A DNA stretch of 64,000 nt from Aedes albopictus (Eukaryota; Arthropoda; Insecta; Diptera; Culicidae): assembly GCF_035046485.1 (NCBI RefSeq), contig NC_085136.1, positions 76,463,734-76,527,733 of the forward strand, read 5' to 3'. Position 1 is the first letter of the stretch; the number at the start of each line of letters is the position of its first letter. The notes below the pieces were generated by a model. The model made no database searches and was not told where the DNA came from. It saw only the letters and a list, made by a program, of their open reading frames with translations. Shown here one piece after another: positions 33,769-42,879 of this stretch. The translations under genes were made by a program, and so were the position numbers.

Positions 33769-34891
33769 CCTATTTGGTATAAGGTGATACGAGAGACCAT
33801 GTTATGTTTTGTATCTTTCGTCTTCAGTTTTCATTCGCTTGGAGATTTTGGATATGCTAACTCAAATTTTTAGTAGAATGGCGTAGCTGAAAACTTGAAT
33901 GTTACTATGCATGTGATCAATTTTTTTATATCATTTAAAAAGAGATCTGGAATTTGCACCTTCAAAGTTTGAACTGACTATATAATAAACATGGGCTAAA
34001 TGAATGTTTTACAAAATATTTGCAGCTTGCGTTGCGTTGCGTTGCGTTGTAACGGAGTAATTCGTAGATTGTATACTGAAAGTTGTCATGTTAAAACCTT
34101 AATACTCCTATTCTAATTGCTTATGGAATGCTATTTGGGAAGGAATAGCTATCCAATTAGAGGTTGAAGAAAAAGACATGAAAACTTCCATTGCCGGCTA
34201 GCGACAATGGAGGCCAGCGACTCACCGGCGCCCCCATAGGTGTCAAGGAGTTGGATATTTGGAATGGATTGATTGGGGATTCACTATAAGTGAGTGATGC
34301 GGCAAGATTCAAATTGTGTAAATGTATTTGAGTTGATCATGTAGATGTGTTGATGTGAGTGTAAGTGATTTTTTAACACCAACGTTGGGAGTGACATAGC
34401 TAAGAAATTTGTCACTCCATGGGCCTTTTTGCTTCCGGGATGGGGCACAGGCATTTGGACCATGTGTCCTGGCTAACAAGCCTAGGCTTAACCGCCATTG
34501 ATCGCTCTCTGAAACGATAAGAAACACGTTATGTGGATGGGAAGGGATAATAGGCAAGGGATGATATCTATTTAACGAGATGCCAGCGACTCACCGACGC
34601 TCTCGTAAACAGAAAGGAGAAGGGATTTTGGTACGGGAAAGGTCGGGTATGATTAAGCTATGGGACTGGATTGTTATGAAATTAATTTAGTTTAGTTATT
34701 TTGAAATATACACAAAGAAGAACAGCAAAACAAGGCGTTCAATTGGGACGGGCTCACCAGGTTAAGTCTCCTACAACTGCTTGACTTGAAAAGCATCAGC
34801 CGAACTCGATACCACATCCGAAATGCCGTTTAATTTGTTCTGGCTTGCAGTCTTAATAATTGGCCTACGAATTTATTTTCTTGGCTCCAAC

Positions 34892-34920
34892 GTTTCGATC
34901 CCAATTTGGATCTTCATCAG
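34892..34920 (-). ncRNA. Hammerhead-like hairpin in Penelope tail, copy 1
   Basis: Minus-strand copy of the motif described at 38186-38214, identical in sequence. Confidence 0.5.
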
Positions 34921-35261
34921 GGATCTATTTTTATTTGAGTGATGACAGACAGAAACAATATTTAAAAACAATAATTAATAGTACTTTTACATATAACATG
35001 AACTTACAAAGAATTATTCGTAGCTGTCCAAAAACATTCAGCCTGTAGTGTTGTCTTAGTTTTGTCGTTGGGAAGTCCTATGAAAAGTATTTTTGTTTTA
35101 AGTGTCATACTATGTGGTTTGTGTCCGAATTTAAACTTACGGTTTGGTAATCTAGTACTACCATCTGTACGCCTCCACTGTACTATGTTTTTCGCCCACA
35201 ATTCAATATAACACTTATTAACTATCAAGCTCTTCAACTTCAATCGTCTTTTCTGTCTACG

Positions 35262-36258
35262 TTATTCGTCATTTTGATTCATTCGCGCTTCATCTGTTTC
35301 TATTGTATTAGTGTCAAGATCGTTCCTATTTTGTCTGTTTCTGTGAGATAATCTGTTCAGTGTGTGCATGATACCTGTATAACATGTGTGTAACCCCTCT
35401 ACATCTGTCCGTTTGTTTATATTTTGTGTTGTCATTATATGGCATACCTCTAGTATCGGTAGTCTATTTGTTTTCAAGCTATGGTCTAATATACTGGCAT
35501 TCTGCAGGTCAAATCTGTGCCCTGTGCTAACACAGTGGTTCATCATTGCTGTTCTTTCCTTCAGACCGCTCAATTTGTGTAGCCTGTCTGAAGTGTTTTC
35601 TATTTTGGTGACTTTGTCCAGGAGATTTACATCAGATTTATGTCCGTACATACGTGTTTGTAATTTGTTGGTTGTCATACCAACGTATTTGGCATCACAT
35701 TGTTGACAACCAATACAGTAAATTACGTTATTACGCTGATATGTATCTGTCCTCCCTTTCATAGCTCTATACAATGAACCTACTGTGTTGTTATTATAAT
35801 GTACTATGTTAATATTGTCAAATTCATTTGATCTCTTAAAGTATTGTGTGATCTGCTGTGATAACCCTACTATGTATGGAATCGACTTATAAATTTTGAT
35901 TTGTTGATCGTCATTTTCTAGTTGTGTTGGTGTTCTCGTTCTTCTCTCGTTGTGTCGGTTAATCAGTCTGTTGATCAACGAGACGGGGTAGTCGTTTAGC
36001 TTCAGTAGTCTCATCACCGTCTCCTTTTTCTGTTGCTCCGTTTTGATCGTCGAAAGGGTGTTTACCTTTTTGACGAAGTTGTATGCCACATTTATTTTTA
36101 GGTGTTTTGGATGCAGCGAGAAGTAATTAAGGATCCGTCCAGATGCGATGGGCTTCATGAACCAATCAGTGGAGAAAGATTGGTCTTCGTTGCGAACAAC
36201 GACCATGTCGAGGAATGGTAGCCTGCCGTCCACCTCGTATTCGACCGTGAATTGCAGT
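35262..36258 (-). pseudogene. Penelope RT C-terminus plus GIY-YIG endonuclease, 5'-truncated copy
   Basis: About 332 codons matching residues 199-530 of the plus-strand copy. It starts downstream of the F-V-D-D motif, so the reverse transcriptase catalytic core is absent, while the RT thumb region and the endonuclease region are intact. The stop is at 35262-35264. The open frame continues a few codons upstream across the inversion junction (to 36290), but that extension is junction sequence. The endonuclease would be expected to nick target DNA in an intact element; alone this copy is presumed inactive. Confidence 0.85.
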
Positions 36259-37844
36259 TTCAGTTCATATATGGCTTGCCAAAAGCCCACAAGCCCAATC
36301 TCCCACTTCGCCCAGTGGTCCCCACGATGACTGCGCCAACATACGAGCTGTCCAAATTTCTTTCGAACATCCTACAGCAATCTGTAAACAACACGTACAG
36401 CATAAGGAATTCGGAGGAATTTTGCGAATTTATCAACAGCAGCACTGTGGGGCCAGGATACGCAATGGTATCCTTTGATGTGGTGTCACTATTTACAAAC
36501 ATCCCACTGGAATTAGTGAGGAAAGGCATCCTGAACCAGTGGAACAACATAAAGGAACACACCAACATTAACCTGGACCTATTCCTGGAGATCGTGGTTT
36601 TTGTCATCGAGGCTAGCTATTTCGTATTCCAACAGAAACACTACCAACAAATCTCTGGCACAGCAATGGGTAACCCTCTTTCGCCCGTGTTAGCAGAAAT
36701 CGTCACCGGCGAACTGATAGATGCAGTGTTATCCAAACTAGGTGTTCACATTCCAATCCTGAAAAAGTTTGTTGACGACTTTTTCATCGTTATTCCGGCC
36801 AACGAAGTTGATACAGTTTTGGGTGCATTCAACGACTATCACCCAAAACTGCAATTCACGGTCGAATACGAGGTGGACGGCAGGCTACCATTCCTCGACA
36901 TGGTCGTTGTTCGCAACGAAGACCAATCTTTCTCCACTGATTGGTTCATGAAGCCCATCGCATCTGGACGGATCCTTAATTACTTCTCGCTGCATCCAAA
37001 ACACCTAAAAATAAATGTGGCATACAACTTCGTCAAAAAGGTAAACACCCTTTCGACGATCAAAACGGAGCAACAGAAAAAGGAGACGGTGATGAGACTA
37101 CTGAAGCTAAACGACTACCCCGTCTCGTTGATCAACAGACTGATTAACCGACACAACGAGAGAAGAACGAGAACACCAACACAACCAGAAAATGACGATC
37201 AACAAATCAAAATTTATAAGTCGATTCCATACATAGTAGGGTTATCACAGCAGATCACACAATACTTTAAGAGATCAAATGAATTTGACAATATTAACAT
37301 AGTACATTATAATAACAACACAGTAGGTTCATTGTATAGAGCTATGAAAGGGAGGACAGATACATATCAGCGTAATAACGTAATTTACTGTATTGGTTGT
37401 CAACAATGTGATGCCAAATACGTTGGTATGACAACCAACAAATTACAAACACGTATGTACGGACATAAATCTGATGTAAATCTCCTGGACAAAGTCACCA
37501 AAATAGAAAACACTTCAGACAGGCTACACAAATTGAGCGGTCTGAAGGAAAGAACAGCAATGATGAACCACTGTGTTAGCACAGGGCACAGATTTGACCT
37601 GCAGAATGCCAGTATATTAGACCATAGCTTGAAAACAAATAGACTACCGATACTAGAGGTATGCCATATAATGACAACACAAAATATAAACAAACGGACA
37701 GATGTAGAGGGGTTACACACATGTTATACAGGTATCATGCACACACTGAACAGATTATCTCACAGAAACAGACAAAATAGGAACGATCTTGACACTAATA
37801 CAATAGAAACAGATGAAGCGCGAATGAATCAAAATGACGAATAA
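36252..37844 (+). pseudogene. Penelope reverse transcriptase (N-terminally truncated) plus GIY-YIG endonuclease
   Basis: Open for 530 codons. The element sequence starts at about 36261, so the first few residues come from the inverted copy. Motifs: Y-G-L-P-K-A-H-K-P (residues 7-15), typical of Penelope-like RTs; F-D-V-V-S-L-F-T-N-I-P (75-85) with the first catalytic Asp; G-T-A-M-G-N-P-L-S-P (136-145); F-V-D-D-F (173-177) with the catalytic Asp pair. A GIY-YIG module follows at about 377-460, with I-Y-C-I-G-C-Q-Q-C, K-Y-V-G-M-T, Arg401, His405 and a C-V-S-T-G-H-R-F-D segment. In intact elements RT copies the RNA and the endonuclease opens the target. The region N-terminal to the first motif is missing and no natural start codon is present (the frame opens at a TTG), so this is a truncated coding remnant. 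Confidence 0.9.
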
Positions 37845-38185
37845 CGTAGACAGAAAAGACGATTGAAGTTGAAGAGCTTGATAGTTAATAAGTGTTATAT
37901 TGAATTGTGGGCGAAAAACATAGTACAGTGGAGGCGTACAGATGGTAGTACTAGATTACCAAACCGTAAGTTTAAATTCGGACACAAACCACATAGTATG
38001 ACACTTAAAACAAAAATACTTTTCATAGGACTTCCCAACGACAAAACTAAGACAACACTACAGGCTGAATGTTTTTGGACAGCTACGAATAATTCTTTGT
38101 AAGTTCATGTTATATGTAAAAGTACTATTAATTATTGTTTTTAAATATTGTTTCTGTCTGTCATCACTCAAATAAAAATAGATCC

Positions 38186-38214
38186 CTGATGAAGATCCAA
38201 ATTGGGATCGAAAC
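38186..38214 (+). ncRNA. Hammerhead-like hairpin in Penelope tail, copy 2
   Basis: CTGATGA, one extra A, a GATCC/GGATC stem with loop AAATTG, then GAAAC. This matches the hammerhead core order (CUGANGA, stem II, GAAAC) reported for Penelope-like element repeats. The extra A before stem II is a departure from the strict consensus, and I could not fold a convincing stem I with a cleavage site, so activity is unproven. Confidence 0.5.
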
Positions 38215-38758
38215 GTTGGAGCCAAGAAAATAAATTCGTAGGCCAATTATTAAGACTGCAAGCCAGAACAAATTATTCGAAATAATCTTCCCAGTCGAAA
38301 ATCGCAAGAAATGCCGTTTATTTTTTCTTCACTGTTTGGCCACGAAAGCACAAAATAACCAGTATACAAAAGCACCGCGATTCTTCCAAAAACTATCCGG
38401 AATCAGAACCGACGATTTTCTTATATGTGCCATGTTCACCTTCACCGACATCCATCTTCTTGAGATTCACAGGGAAGCAAGCACCAGCTGTAGGTTAGCA
38501 ACACGCTGCTCCGAGTTGCAGGAGTACCGGAGCAAACACACTCTTCCTTCTGTGGTATTTAACTGTGGTATTTAACTCCGAAATCTTCTTCAATGCTATA
38601 TTAGAGAAATTCGAATCACACTGGCAACTTTTATGAGCACTTAGTTTTAATGAAAACTAGATCAAAAACAAATTCACTAAAACATACCAAACGCGAGACT
38701 TTTTTTTTGCTCGAATCGAAGTTTTACGGATGTCTTTTACAAAATATTTGCAGCTTGC

Positions 38759-39440
38759 AGGAAGAAATTTATAGTAATTTACCCAATATTTTGTCTTTCC
38801 TAAGGTAAATAATAAAGATAATAAATTTTATTATTTAGACCTATTTAGACTAGACTGATACAGCACTGAGTCACCATTTCCCGCCCTCAGAGCTTGGACG
38901 TTGCCGACGCTTACTTGCATGCAACTTTCATTCCAGAAATCCTACTGACCCAAACAAACCATGCATTCACATCTATACAACAAACTCGCCACCTTGCCAT
39001 TCCTCCTCCATCAACAGCACAGCCGGGTGAATGTTAACAACTCTGCTGCTGCTGTATGGCTGTCGTGCTTGCGGTCGCCATTTAGGCGCCAACCGAGAAT
39101 CGATTCTCGCGTGCACGTAAACAAAGCCGGGCGAAAAAAAAACTGAGTTAATGGGCCAGTAAGCTTGCTAGACGACCGGAAGCACAGTACTGGGCCAGTG
39201 GTTGTGGACTACCGCTATGGCCTCTATTCTCGCAGTGGCCTTTTGTTTTTCTTTTGGGGAGTCTTTACTGCTTTCACCAATAATGTTCCGAAACAGTTTC
39301 CATTTAGAAGGTCACAAACAAGGTAGACGTAGACAATTCGTTTGCAATCCAAACAGTTGATTTTGATCTATCCAGCGTTGCGCGTATCAGCTTTATCAGT
39401 TTCGCTGGAAAACCATGTTCTGACATTATCTTGAATGTTG
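38759..39440. other. Unassigned sequence
   Basis: Non-coding, with GC-richer patches around 38930-39130. No exon with both splice signals was found. Confidence 0.3.
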
Positions 39441-39449
39441 GATTAGTGT

Positions 39450-39600
39450 TCAATAACAAATCCGGAAATCAAAACAAAAACAGAAGTAGAGCTGCCAAAC
39501 TTCAATAAACAATGCGGTGTAGGGCGACCAGCTTGTCGGGTTAAAAGATCACCTCGGTAATTCGACAACAATCATTATCAAATTAGCGGGGTTTAACGGT
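39450..39600. mobile_element. Right half of the CCGCTTATTCGACA-family element
   Basis: AAATCAAAACAAAAACAGAA to AGCGGGGTTTAACGG parallels about 12870-12960 and 13283-13327 of the full element, and ends at TA (39600-39601). Its left end is not clear. Confidence 0.5.
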
Positions 39601-39820
39601 ATGATAAAAAATCGCTCAGAATCATATAATTGTGGCAAGTAGTATTAAAAATGAGTATCAGGAAATTGAATGATTAGCAGCTCGTATTCCGTTTCGACTG
39701 GAGGCGCCTCCTTGTGGCACTATAGGATAGATCCATTTCCTGATGACCCGCCTTTGTTTGCTCACAATTCACTATACTAACCCAGTTTTTCTCCTTTCCT
39801 TCTCTTTTTCACCCACACAG

Positions 39821-40186
39821 AGTCGAACGTTCCAAAGTGCGTGTGTCGTTTTTCCAGAGTAGTAAACCGCAATCGATAAGCCCCCCGGAGTCGCTCCTGT
39901 TTGGCGCTGGCAGCTACAATCTCATTCACTTTGGCGGCCCCGGAAGTGGTGGCGGTGGCGGTGGACTGGGTTATGATAATAACAATACCCTGCTAGACGG
40001 TTCCTCCTACATTACCTCGGCGGCACTTAATCAGCAGTACGATTTGCTGCTCGCCGGGCATCACTATCCGACGACGCATCTGACGGCGGCCCAGATCCAG
40101 CAGCAGTTCCCGTCGTACGATCCGGACGATCCGGCATCCGCAGCTGCAGCGATGGCCGCAGTGATGGCCTACGATCGGCAGATGAG
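39821..40186 (+). CDS. Coding exon of an unidentified low-complexity protein
   Basis: A long pyrimidine tract (about 39785-39812) and CACACAG form a strong acceptor before 39821. The frame is open from there for 121 codons to AG|GTGAGT at 40186/40187, a consensus donor. The stop seen just after the donor is intronic. The peptide begins V-E-R-S-K-V-R-V-S-F-F-Q, then has S-P-P-E-S-L-L-F-G-A-G-S-Y, a run of six glycines, a Gln-rich A-Q-I-Q-Q-Q segment and an Ala-rich A-S-A-A-A-A-M-A-A end. GC-rich third positions contrast sharply with the flanking DNA. Such low-complexity stretches are common in nuclear regulatory or RNA-binding proteins, but no domain is present in this exon, so the function is unknown. 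One base precedes the first full codon, so the upstream exon must end with two bases. Confidence 0.7.
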
Positions 40187-40286
40187 GTGAGTGAAGAATC
40201 ATTCAATATATCCTATGGGAGGTTCTTGCTATGGAAGGTGCAACTCGAAGTAAATCCGGGGGCCACGAAAACTACATGGAGATACA

Positions 40287-41090
40287 GATCTCCAGAGATT
40301 CTGATGGATTCTCTCCAGAGATTCTGAAGGAATCTCTCCAGAGATTCTGAAGGAATCTTTCCAGAAATTCTGAAGGAATCTCTCCAGAGATTCTGGTGGA
40401 ATCTCTCCAGAGATTCTGGAGGAATCTCTCCAGAGATTCTGGAGGAATCTCTCCAGAGATTCTGGTGGAATCTCTCCAGAGATTCTGGTGGAATCTCTCC
40501 AGAGATTCTGGTGGAATCTCCACAGAGATTCTGGTGGAATCTCTCCAGAGATTCTGATGGAATCTCTCCAGAGATTCTGGAGGAATCTCTCCAGAGATTC
40601 TGGAGGAATCTCTCCAGAGATTCTGGAGGAATCTCTCCAGAGATTCTGGAGGAATCTCTCCAGAGATTCTGGAGGAATCTCTCCAGAGATTCTGGAGGAA
40701 TCTCTCCAGAGATTCTGGAGGAATCTCTCCAGAGATTCTGGAGGAATCTCTCCAGAGATTCTGGAGGAATCTCTCCAGAGATTCTGGAGGAATCTCTCCA
40801 GAGATTCTGGAGGAATCTCTCCAGAGATTCTGGAGGAATCTCTCCAGAGATTCTGGAGGAATCTCTCCAGAGATTCTGGAGGAATCTCTCCAGAGATTCT
40901 GGAGGAATCTCTCCAGAGATTCTGGAGGAATCTCTCCAGAGATTCTGGAGGAATCTCTCCAGAGATTCTGGAGGAATCTCCAGAGATTCTGGAGGAATCT
41001 CTCCAGAGATTCTGGAGGAATCTCTCCAGAGATTCTAGAGGAATCTCTCCAGAGATACTGCAGGAATCTCTCCAGAGATACTGGAGATTC
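40287..41090. repeat. 23 bp tandem array A
   Basis: About 35 copies of a 23-base unit, GAATCTCTCCAGAGATTC plus spacer TGGAG. The first 18 bases are a perfect palindrome (GAATCTCT, CC, AGAGATTC). Early copies vary in the spacer (TGAAG, TGGTG, TGATG); the middle is nearly uniform. One unit near 40975 lacks four bases. It lies about 100 bp downstream of the exon donor, so it is intronic. Open frames across it are repeat products. Confidence 0.95.
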
Positions 41091-41099
41091 TACTGAAAT

Positions 41100-42002
41100 C
41101 TCTGCAGAAGGAACATTTTTTTCTTTTAAATATTACAATCTAGTACTCTGCATTCATTGCAACCAGCCAGCAAAAGTTAATAACTTAACGATTTTCGTTT
41201 TAAATAGCTTCTCAAACATTTACTCCCAAAAGAACAAGTCTATTTGCTTTCAACGTCCCACTTACCCATGAGGGGTCTTCGTCTCTCCGTCAACACGTCG
41301 GCACGACTTACTCAACTGTATCTCGTCATCCATTCATTCATCCAACCATTCAACACTATGTAAACGCGACCTCATTATTCGCAGTCTAGAATGCCGTTAA
41401 AGAGGATACTAGGTATAATACGTACGACCGACCAACGACCCTAGAAACCTACTAAACAAGCTAAAAGAGGAGCCGTAGCCGTGCATTCATCTGTGCAAAC
41501 TAGAGGTAGATAGAGGTAGACGATGAGGAAAGTTCCTTCAACCCTTCTGCTTTGTAGTGGACTCACAGCAGTTCGCAGTATTATCCTGCATAAAAGGAAA
41601 GGGGTGGGTGGCAGATATAGGCTAGCAGCTAGCTATGCCTACATACATTCTGATCCAACAACGATGCCAGGAATGGGAAAATGAGAAAATTCTTTCCCCG
41701 GAATAGGGAGGCTTCAAAAGCATGACAAACCAAACAACAAGCCGTGTGCCATACCATGGCATACCATGGCACCGGCCCTAAAAGGCGTGAGGTCATCAAC
41801 CGGGCAATCGCTGGGTGTGCATGGGTGGGTGCGAGATTGATGTAAGGTGAATCAAATGAGTCGACTAGAGTTCTTTCAATGAATGATAAACGTGTACCTT
41901 TTTCGATATCGTAATGCCAGAAAGCTGAAGCTTACTTACATACTTTGATGCATTTAAGGATTCAATGAAATTTATTGACACAACTGTGTGCAAAACTAGT
42001 AT
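41100..42002. other. Unassigned intron-like sequence
   Basis: No repeat or exon recognised. CATACCATGG occurs twice in tandem near 41750. Confidence 0.3.
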
Positions 42003-42211
42003 GGAACGAGCTCACCAAAATGGTACATCCATCATGTTTAAGGTGATTCAAGGAATGCAATTACGGATGAGCTCTACACAGATGTTCAGCATGTCAAACC
42101 GGACAGTTAAAAAATCTAACTTTTCAAGTGAAACTATTGGATTTGAAAATGTTTCAAAATTAAAAGCTTGCTGCTAATCTGATGAACGTTTGAGTTTGGT
42201 GAGCTCGTTCC
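42003..42211. mobile_element. ~210 bp element with 17 bp perfect inverted ends
   Basis: GGAACGAGCTCACCAAA at 42003-42019 is exactly inverted at 42195-42211. A 70-residue frame (41965-42177) overlaps it and is not supported. Confidence 0.6.
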
Positions 42212-42310
42212 ACGATACTCTCAGAATTTAGTTTTTGATCTATTCGTTCTCAGATAACATGAAATTTTGGAGAAATCTCTGTCGTTCATGTTGTCCTTAT
42301 GCCATGCCAA

Positions 42311-42464
42311 GCAAATTTCTTAAAGCATTCGAAGAAAGTTCTACGATATTTTCAGTTCGATTAAATCAGCGTTTAAGACAACCAATGCATTGGTTGTTTT
42401 AAACGCTGATTTGATGAATCTGAAAATGTCGCTAAACTTTCTACAAATGCTTTAAGAAGTTTGC
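42311..42464. repeat. 154 bp loopless palindrome
   Basis: Arms of 77 bases centred on ATGCAT (42385-42390), pairing from GCAAATTTCTTAAAGCATT at the left to AATGCTTTAAGAAGTTTGC at the right with a modest number of mismatches. The innermost 35 bases of each arm pair almost completely. Confidence 0.75.
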
Positions 42465-42612
42465 TTTCAGCCGAGTAACAAATGTAGCATAAACGCAAAC
42501 AATCATTCATAAACAACAATCAATCTCTCAGAAGTGTTGTAAAACCTTTCTTGAAAATTCTGAAAATAACATTTTTCCGGAATTTCTATTTTTGAAGTCC
42601 TGTACTTTTTTT

Positions 42613-42878
42613 GGGTATCCAGTTAGCCTAGTGGTTAAGGTTATGGATCGCCAATCCGGAGACGGCGGGTTCGATTCCCGTTCCGGTCGGTAAAATTTTC
42701 TCGGCTCCCTGGGCATAGAGTATCATTGTACTTTCGCCACACAATGTACAAATGCATGCGATGGCAGGCAAAGAAAGCCCTTCAATTAATATCTATGGAA
42801 GTGCTCAAAGAACACTAAGTTGAAGCGAGGAAGGCCAAGTCCCAGTGGGGACGTAGAGCCATAAAGAAGAAGAAGAAG
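42613..42878 (+). mobile_element. Feilai-type tRNA-derived SINE
   Basis: The tRNA-like head has an A-box (TAGCCTAGTGGTTAAGG) and a B-box (GGTTCGATTCC). The body carries GGGCATAGAGTATCATTGTA, GGCAAAGAAAGCCCTTCAAT and CCAAGTCCCAGTGGGGACGT, and the tail is (GAA)n. This order matches the abundant Feilai SINEs of Aedes aegypti as I remember them. ACTTTTTTT on both sides (from 42604 and from 42879) is a possible target duplication. Confidence 0.85.
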
Positions 42879-42879
42879 A

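Larger units (their letters stand above)
34833..38307. mobile_element. Penelope-like retroelement, inverted partial dimer
   Basis: A 13-base target duplication (GAAATGCCGTTTA at 34820-34832 and 38308-38320) encloses two copies facing away from each other. The minus-strand copy runs about 34831-36260 and the plus-strand copy about 36261-38275. Both end in the same tail, and the plus copy has 32 further bases before the target duplication. The copies differ at very few positions (one Leu/Pro change was noticed), indicating a recent event. Penelope-like elements are known for such inverted, 5'-truncated copies. Both copies lack the N-terminal part of the reverse transcriptase, so this insertion cannot encode a complete protein. 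Confidence 0.9.
34031..38734 (-). mobile_element. Retroelement-like insertion with (GCAAC)n tail and 24 bp direct repeats, interrupted by Penelope
   Basis: A 24-base direct repeat (34007-34030 and 38735-38758, beginning TTTTACAAAATATTTGCAG) brackets the region. Immediately inside the left copy is (GTTGC)4, which on the minus strand is a (GCAAC)n 3' tail. Without the nested Penelope element the insert is about 1.2 kb. Long duplications and a simple-repeat tail fit target-primed (LINE-like) integration. There is no reverse transcriptase frame of its own, so it is truncated or non-autonomous. An 82-residue frame (34309-34557 minus) is not recognised. Confidence 0.5.

Noticed and set aside
36252..37844. 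Intact, functional Penelope gene
   Set aside because: The frame begins inside the RT domain at the inversion junction and lacks the N-terminal region.
37863..38102. 79-residue frame downstream of the Penelope endonuclease, also in the inverted copy
   Set aside because: It begins at a non-ATG codon, and both copies are nearly identical, so conservation gives no evidence; more likely 3' non-coding sequence.
38186..38214. Confirmed active hammerhead ribozyme
   Set aside because: The core order fits, but an extra base precedes stem II and no satisfactory stem I with a cleavage site could be drawn by eye; kept as hammerhead-like.
34833..38307. Retroviral or other viral integration
   Set aside because: RT motifs and the GIY-YIG module are of Penelope type; no capsid, protease, integrase or envelope-like sequence is present.
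40287..41090. CRISPR array
   Set aside because: Repeats are contiguous 23-mers without unique spacers, in an animal genome.
40488..41096. 202- and 175-residue frames
   Set aside because: Pure translations of the 23 bp tandem array in an intron.
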